A stretch of DNA of 64,000 nucleotides from Ophiura sarsii (taxonomy: Eukaryota > Echinodermata > Ophiuroidea > Amphilepidida > Ophiuridae). The position numbers were made by a program, and so were the translations under genes. Below are positions 11,001 to 20,000 of this stretch, in pieces. Under the pieces are notes generated by a model that saw only the letters and a program-made list of their open reading frames with translations, searched no databases and had not been told where the DNA came from. The DNA is taken from positions 62,230,580 through 62,294,579 of the forward strand of contig CM069454.1 of NCBI GenBank assembly GCA_035610835.1. The letters are read 5' to 3'. Positions within the stretch are counted from its first letter, which is position 1, and every line of letters begins with the position of its first letter.

Positions 11001-14000
11001 TTTGCATACATTTCGCTACAAATGGATGCATATCTCGAGTTTAAAATCCATAATCGAAAAAATAAAAATTTGCCTCCTAGCGCTGAAAGTCCTCTACACA
11101 ATGGTAGTAAAAGCTTACCTGATAGTTTGATATTTTTTTGGTTATGTTGTCTGAAAATTCGTAAAATTCCTTCAAATTTGAACTTCTAGAAAACATCGAT
11201 TTAGTAAAAATATTGACATTTTCCACCATTTAAAGCTAAATGTTCACGGAATACACGGGCGTGTGACCTAACAAGCGAGTATACTATTATGATCAATCAA
11301 AATAAACTATCAGATTCAATTTATATTGTCACAATGTGAAGAAATTGGAAGAAAACTGAAATTTAAATGATCGTAAGATTGGCCTTTGTTTACATTTTTA
11401 GACATTGTTTTGCGCTCTTTTGTTTTTCGCGTCTACGTCGCGGATATTAAGCGGCGCGTCTAGTATTACGCACGGGAAGTTTCAGCGCGCGACGCAGTGA
11501 TCGAACAGCTGTCGCAGCATTTGAAAAGCGCGGAACTCCGCTTAAATTCCCGCCAAATAACCATGCGCCTTTTCCTGACTCAAACTTACCAAAACAACAA
11601 TTTAAAATCACCCAAAAGAACGGGAAATAATCGCCTCCGATTAGTAACTTATGATGGTAATGATAGAATACATATAAAAGTATAAAATAATAGAGAAATA
11701 TGAAATTCAATTTTTGAAACAAGTGCCGGGTTGACACTGCCCTTAAGTAACCTCGATCGAGGAAGTGACCCCGACACATGGCAAGTTGTATGTAGAATAA
11801 TCTCGCAGAAAATTATTCACTTATTAAAATAGTTCCCAGAAAGAAAATATTTTTGGGACAAACTGTACAAATTTAACATGGAGAAATTATAACCCGTGTC
11901 AAATTCCCAAGAGAAACTGGAGGTGGCTAGACTTAGGCTAAAAAATATAAAAAATTGACTTAACCTTTCCGACCGACCCGAATTTTCGGAAATCTAGAGT
12001 CGCTATTTTTTTTTTTTTTCAAAAAAAAAGAAAAAAAGTTTACATTTTTTTTTTAAATTGAAAGAAGCACACAACAATAAAGAAAGATGAAAACGTGTTT
12101 TTGAGTAGTATCTGTTTGTTTAAAAATCATACAAAAATTTTAAAAAATCAACAAAAAAATTCTTTTAAACGTGTTTTTGTGTAGTATCTCCCTGTAAATT
12201 TTTTTTATAATTTTTTTTTAAAATTTTTTTTAAAAATCTGATTGTCCGACCCAGACTCTGGCTCTGAAAGGGCAAGTCAACTTTTCTTTTTCTTTTTTGG
12301 CCTTATTTCCTGTTTGTTTCCATCAACATTTAGGTCTCAAATGCCGTCTCTAGCAGCGAGGAAAGACTTCCAACAACTCCTGCAGAAGATCACCGGAGAA
12401 ACCATCACCATCCGACCGGACAGCAATGTGACGGAGTTCCCCGGGTTCGTCATCAGAGTGCCGGACAAGGAGATCCGTCCACAGATGTACCGGAATCCGT
12501 TTGACATTCCCCGGAAGGAGCTGATCGACCAGGTGGTCCGTATGAGGGCCAATTTCTTGCAGGTGGCTATGTCCAAGTCGGCAAGATTTATGAACGAAGG
12601 TAGGGGTTTATTTTTGGGGCAAGCAGGTGTTGACCAGAGTTACCAGGAGCAATTAGTACAGTACCAGGAGCCATTCTGAAAAATGAAAAACATACTAATG
12701 CTTAAAATTTAAAATTTTAGAATCTCCTCCTGGATCCTGCTTATTTGGAGCCCTGTTTGTGGGGTGGTAGATGCCTGGCAGGGGTGGGGGAAGTCAGCCA
12801 TTACAGTTTAAGCATGCATTGTCACAAAATGTTTTTGGAGGTGGGATGCGTTACACGCGTAACACGTTAAAGGATACTTTTTTTCCCCTCAAAATCTTGT
12901 CACATGATTTTGAAAAGATTGCACTTTTTTTGTCATTTTACTCGTTTAAGAAGTCAAATTGGGAGAGAAAAACATGCAAACCCTTAGTTTATGGTGAAAT
13001 TTTGGTTTGCAGAGGAATTATTTTTTAGATGAATTGCAATAAATGACAAGCAATATGTTGCGATAAATGTAAAGCAATATTATTGTCTATATTTATGGGA
13101 AATAAAGGTTATAGGTTTTACCTAGAAAGAATCACTTGATAGAATTGTCAAATCTCTGTTAGCCGACGAAAAAAACCCTGTTCTATGGGCAAACAGACCT
13201 CTCAGGTACAGTCGGTCGGTCAGGTGTTTTGTGTGTGTTCTTCTCCCAAAAAATCAGGAATTTTAAACAATTTTCAATATTTTCAGAACATCCCCCAAAT
13301 GTTCCCAAACTTTTTCTTAAACAAATTTGATTTTGTTTAAAAAAAAAAATGGGCCAGTCGGGCCCGTAGAACAGGGTTTATTTCTGTCGCCTTATTCTTT
13401 AATATTTTTCCCCATATTTACAGACAAATTTCACCACATAGCCCAGGCCGATATGGGCAACTACCAGGAGTATCTAAAGCGTATGCCGATGCCTCTCAGG
13501 GAAGCGAACCCAGCACCAGCAAGGTTGCACACGTTTGGTAACCCATTCAAGCTGGCATCTGACAAGGTCAGTAGCCCAACAAAAAATTGTGAAAAGGAAG
13601 AGAAAAAAAAGAAGAACAAAAACATGTTTAGTGTCCCCTCACGCTTCCTTTTTTTGTTTTCTTCACTTTTCATTACAACTTTTTTGTTCAGGTGTTTTCA
13701 GAATTTGAAATGTTTGTAACAACTTTGCTTCGTTCCTGTCAGCATTTTAAGCACGTTTTGTGGTGACCAATCCCTCAGAGCCATGAAATAAAGACAATTT
13801 AAAGAGACCTCCTCTTTAAGGTTCGCAAAATTTATCCCAAACAGGGGCGATTTTGCACTAAAAGTAATTTGTTTTCTAATTTAAAAAGGGCCTCTCCTTC
13901 CTTTTTTTTGTTGAAAAAGAGGGGATGCATAACATGTTTTTATTTTTTTTACTTTGCCTAAATTTGTTTATTTTTTGTTTAAAAATAAAATTGTGCTTCC

Positions 14001-17000
14001 AAATTTAAATAAACTTGTTGAAAAGGGCAAGAAAGGTGCCTTAATTTCACCTTTCACTATTTGTAGTTCTTTTGTATTTGCCCTATCACCATTGCATTTT
14101 TTTTAAAACTCTTAACAGAGTAACATCTTGCCCTTTTTACTGTATATTCTGTACATATAAAAAGCTATTTTTCTTGATAAAGGCAAGTATATCTTGCCGA
14201 AACGTTGTGTAACCTCTTTTTCTTCTTCGTATTTTCCTTTCCCTTTTGGTGTCTCCTTGTATATATTGTCCCTACCATTGCAGTTGGGTTAGTGATCTTT
14301 TACATATGGCCATGCGTTTTGAACTCGCCACCCAAAAATGGTGGTGTTGTTACGGATTTTCAAATTGTGATCTGTTTAATTCATCATATCTCAGCAAAGC
14401 AAAATGCTATAGTCATGTTTCTGGTCTCATTTAAAAGCTAATTAATACCACTAACAAACCTGTAAATATGAACAACATAGCTTCTCAATTAACAAAGTTA
14501 TGGTTGATTGAAGTGCGAACAGTCGAGGTGGAGGAGGGGGGGATGCGGTACACACAAACTCTATGGGAACGCCGCGTTTCACGTGTGCAAACTTGATTAA
14601 ATTTACTACTACTTAAGTACTACAGGGGCTACAAACTTGGTTTTGGTCTTAATTTACAGCTAAACAATTCTGCTAATTGTTTTTAATCATTTTGAACTCT
14701 TTATGATCGGTTTAGTCTATAAAATACGACTTTTACTTACGAAACTACCCGTTTTCATATTGAACACTGTATTAAGTAATGCGGATGTCTTTAAAATCTA
14801 AAAATTGCTGTAATTTTTTAATTACTTATCCTATCATAGTCAAAGTATACATTTTCTGAAAGGGAATTTGATGAGGAATCCAAATATGGACTTACTTTTT
14901 CAGTTAGGGTTAGGGCCAACATATTTCAGTTCAAAATAGGTTGAATTGTAAAAAAAAATTAACATAATTTGGAACACCCTGTATTCTGAGATTAACAAGC
15001 AACTGTGATTTTTCTTTCTCCATGGTCAGTAGGCTTCACCCATCCTCTAACCAAATACATATTGTTTACTTTCAGTGTATTACTGTAAGTTAGTAATAAG
15101 CAATGCATTAAGTAACCCACTTTTTATCCGGAATTTATTTTTTCCACCCTGTATAATTTCAAGGTCACCCTGTATAATGAGTTGAAATGTGTATATTTAG
15201 ATTGCTTATGCCTTCAGCTTTCCAAAAATGTATACCTTTGCTAGATTAAGGTTGATAGTTGTGGAGATATTCCGATTTGAAACTCAATTGGTGTAAAAAT
15301 TCATAATATTTGCGATGTAACGCTAAGGGTGGCGAGTTCATAACACATGGCCATATGCTACTGGTTACATACAGTTCATTTAATTCAATTACTTGATGCT
15401 TCCTGCAACCATGACCTTCTCCCCATCCTATTTGTCTGTTGTAATTCAATCCACATCCTATGTGAAATTGATCTATGGCTGTATGCCCTTACTTTGAGGC
15501 TTAGAAAGACATTCGTGTCTGCAGACGACAGTCCAAAATGTCACAAAATGTTTCACAAATGTCAAACGTAAATATCCGAAATTTAAATTTATTTTTAAAA
15601 ATTGTTTCTCATTCTGTTTTTCTGCTTTTAATTTGTTTATTTATATGCATTTTAAATTCTTATTGATTGATTTTTTGCTTGATTCTCTGTTTTTGCTAGC
15701 TTGATTCAGTAACCATTTTTCATCTCTCATTTTAATTCACAGCAAATGATGATGGTCGACGAGGCCGATGTTAACGAGGCCATGACGGGTCCGCAGCAGC
15801 GCAAACGCCCTTCGGACAGCCCAGGATCGCCAGCAGCCAAGCGGTCACGCAGCTCAAGTCCGGCGCCCCCTAGCAGACGTCCAAACTCACCAGGGATCCC
15901 CGGTGGGCTGCAGGGAGCGTTGCTAAAGAAACCTATAGAGCAACTAATACAGAATAGGCAACAGAAAACAGCAGAAGGTAAATAATGTAATCAACCGAGC
16001 CTGTAAAGTGAGTGCTGTATAACTGCGCGAACGAGTAGCTGAGGGCCGTGGCTTAGTGGGATGGGACGACAGGGCCGATGTCCGGAGGGTTCCTGGATCG
16101 ATTCCCGGCTGGTCCCCGGCGATTTAGTTGGTGTTTGCTCTTAGAAAATTGTGATCCCGGTTAAAAACCCTAAACCCAGGGTTAGGGTTAATAGAAAACC
16201 CATAAAAACTTCATACCTATTTGCAATTGTAAGCTTTTCAACTGCTAATTGATTAGCCGGAAATTGGACTTTGCACCGCCGGCGCTTGAGAGATCGCTCC
16301 GCTCGCCGTTCTACGCCAGCGGGGCACTATTTTTACAGTGGTAATGGGGTAGCACTAAGGTAGGCGAGTTAGGATTGAAGTGCATAGTTATGCTTGAGCA
16401 ACGGTAATATAAACAAGCGCAGGTGATACATCCATCTTAATCAGTCGTATGCTGTACATTGCTCCATATTAAGTTACACGGCACCTAAAAAATGTTACAG
16501 CAGCTATTTTAGACATGGTGGCCATCTTGGGAAAAATGATGTTATAACAAAAAGTAAGGGCTCCCTCACCAATTTTTGAAAAAGTCTGGACAATATACTT
16601 GTTTTTGGTTTTTTTACTTGGCCCTACGCCTATAAATGGTAGGCTCTATTTAATAATAATAATAATAATAATCTGGATTTTTCCAAATGGTTCAAAGGGC
16701 TGTAATTTCGCTGCCACTGGTGAATCATCAGAATCAGATCGCATCAACTAGGTAGGGTGCTGCCAATTCGGGCGCAAACCTATCCGCACTTAGATTGTAA
16801 CATCCACCATTTATGTGGTCAAATTGTTCTCGCCCGTTAAGTAGAGATTCCCTGGTTTAATTATATGTGAAATGAAATAAATGATAAACTGATAATAAAT
16901 ATTGAATAATGTAACTTAAAGGGGCATTGAGAGATGTATCGATATACTCAGGGTTCGAATTCAAATTTTTTTTTTGCATAGCAGTTTGTGCTATGCAAAT

Positions 17001-20000
17001 ATATTTTTGTATAGCAGTTTCCAAATTTTGCATAGCAGGTATTTTGCTATGCAAAATTTGTTTTGTATAGCAAGTACACAATTTTGGATAGCAGGTTTTT
17101 TTGTGTGTGTACGAGCACATGCTCTGGTGGTAAGTGCAAACTTACAGATTGAAGGTAAACCCTAAAACATAATGCGCATTTCAACTTCACCACCTTTTCA
17201 TTGTTCCCCTGCCAACTCGTGAAACTAGGATGTGCCCGCCATGGGTTTTGGCACTTTTGAGAAGCTTTTTTCAATTACCCATACTTTGATGGTCAAGAAA
17301 AAATATTTATATTAAACAAGTTACGAGCATTACATTTCCTTTAACATAGGCTTTCAATTGAAAAAGTCACGACTTGCAAATCCTCCTGGCTGGGAGATCA
17401 ACTAAATGAGGTCAAAGGTCACATAGGGGTCATGTTCCCCAGTGTTCATGTTACTTATCTCCAAGTTTGAGGTCAATCAGGCAACTTTTACGATTTGACC
17501 TCTGGATGACATTTGACCTCAGATGACCTCTAATTTATTTTAGACATGTTCAACCGGTGTTCATATTTATTTTCTCCAAGTTTTGAGTCAATCTGGCAAC
17601 TTTTACGATTTGACCCCTGGATGACCTTTGACCTCAGATGACCTATGAAAATTAGACCCAAACAAATGTTCACCCGGTATTCATGTTTCTTTTCTCCAAG
17701 TTTGAAGTCAATCGGGCAATTTTTACGATTTGACCTCTGGATGACCTTTGACCTCAGAAGACCTCTTATTTATTTTAGACATGTTCACCCGGTGTTCATG
17801 TTTCTTTTCTCCAAGTTTGAAGTCAATCGGGCAACTTTTACGATTTGACCCCTGGATGACATTTGACCTCAGATGACCTATGCAAATTAGACCCCCCCCC
17901 CCCCAAAAAAAGCTAGTTTTTTACCATGGTCTACCTATCGCTGAAGGTTTGAAGTCAATCCGTCCATCCGTTCAAAAGATACAGCATTCAGGGAAAAGGC
18001 TAACCAAAAGGCACATACGAACACACCCCCACATACACCCCTCCCCCCCCCCCCCCTCCCCTGACATGATGACAAAATACCCTTTTGGTTTTACAAACCA
18101 GGGAAGTAAAAAAGAAACTTGAAATCCAAATATATCCCTTACCCTTAATAAGTTTGTAACCACATAATTGATACGCCCTGAAAGTATAATTAATAAGAGA
18201 CATTTCAGTTTTTAAAAGAACTCACCCCCCCCCCCCCCCCCGTGTCCCCGTTGGACCATGTGACCCCACCCATGACGTCAACAGGGGATTCCCTTGTTTT
18301 TATGAATGAAAAAACGTTGTGTACATTTACCAAATATGGTTCATTATGTTGATGACATCGGGTTATCCAATCACTGTCAAGAATTGTGTTAGAGCCGTTG
18401 CCATATAAGGAATGATTGACCTCACTCACTAAACTGGGAAACCCGTTAGGGAATCCCCAGCATGCGGTGGCCAACATTAACACATTACATGCTAGATATG
18501 CTTATCTCACAATAGCGGCAGAGCCTGAGCTACACTATTTATTAACAATTTAAAAGAGGTATTTAATCCACAATAAAAAAAACCTGAGAACCTTCAATGA
18601 ATGAATAAAGATGAAAGATTAATTGTATGGAAAATAAAATGAGTAAAAACACTTGGAAGAATTTATTTGAGGTGTTCAGTTAGATCAATATTCAATACAG
18701 CTATAGTTATAGCATTCGAATGGTTAGTAATATTAAATATTAGTTTTGTCGACCGCGCAAGAGTTTATAATGTTGGAATTTAAATCAGACGGTGAAATGA
18801 ATGGCAAAAACTGATGTCAATCAATTAAAATCTCAAACTGTATTATTATAATGTTCCATTATTGGGCTTAAACACTTGTTTATGATGTTTTAATTGTAAA
18901 AAGTTGGTCCGTCGGACAACAGAACTTGGTAAAATGGGTTGTCCGATTATTAAATTAATTCACAGAAAATAATGCATCGCACTGTTAGCGATGCATTTTG
19001 GACAATTGCGTAGCAGTTTGTGGAAATTGTGTAGCATTTAGCGATGCGATACCGTCGAATTCGAACACTGGATATACTAAATGAGCAAATAACGTAAAGA
19101 TAATCATCAACATAGCCCAAATCCAAAATGTCATACAATTCCAACATCGCCTTGATGACAAATAAGCAAATACCGGCACTTCCGGGTTGAAAGGCCGCAT
19201 GTAAAATGAAAGTGTAACTTCCGAATTCAGCACCTAGTTTCGATATGATCATATCGAAACTAGAAAATCATGAAATTTTATATGATAAACGGCGAATGTT
19301 GGTCAACTGTTTCAGATGGTAGTAGTTAGTATATGCCTAAGTATTACTTTGATGCAAAAAAACTGATTTCCAAGATAATTGAGGGCGCACTCCCATAGGT
19401 ATCTCTCAATGCCCCTTTAACTACTTTACCGCAACTCTTTTTATCACCACCAGTGCAATCACCAGTAACATTACCAGAACACAAGACGCCAGACATCTTA
19501 ACAACAGACAAAGATATAGGAGAGGAACCGTCTCAACACAACAACCACACGAGGGCGCCGCTCAGTGATGACCTCGTTATGGACGTCGACACGGATAGTG
19601 ATGCGTCATCGGACGCCGAATTGAACATGAACAATCACGTTGTTGAAACAACGGAAAATAGAACCGATAAACAATCAGTTGCTCCTGGCTCAAATGGTGG
19701 TCAGAATAGGAAAAAGCGCCCTCGTGTTGGGAGAGGCGGAGGAGGAGGCGGGACGGGGAATGGCGCAGCAAATCATGCTGATATACAAGAGTATAATGTG
19801 AATCTTAGGAAGGCTGCTATCAAAGAAGTCAGGAAACCTGGAAAAGGTATGGATGGAAGGTTTGCATGTTGGTGGGTGGGAATGTTATGGGAAGAGGGAA
19901 TTTATCAAACAGGGACTTGCTGTAAATGTGTGTAGAGTGTAAGGTGACACCGGGGGGGGGGGGGGCACTCGACTTTTTTGGGGGTAGGGGTGTGACGCAC

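Larger units (their letters stand above)
16916..19420. mobile_element. TTAA-flanked MITE, family 3, interrupted by a hAT-like element
   Basis: It starts TTAA, AGGGGCATTGAGAGAT and ends ATCTCTCAATGCCCCT, TTAA. Removing the nested 16949-19070 element and one TSD leaves about 375 bp, close to the 409-bp relative at 60872-61280. Both contain GCGCCCTCAATTAT about 40 bp from one end. It ends 33 bp before INTS6 exon h. Confidence 0.87.

Noticed and set aside
19577..19771. Minus-strand frame opposite INTS6 exon h
   Set aside because: It is a shadow of the + strand exon, which is supported by splice phase and similarity.
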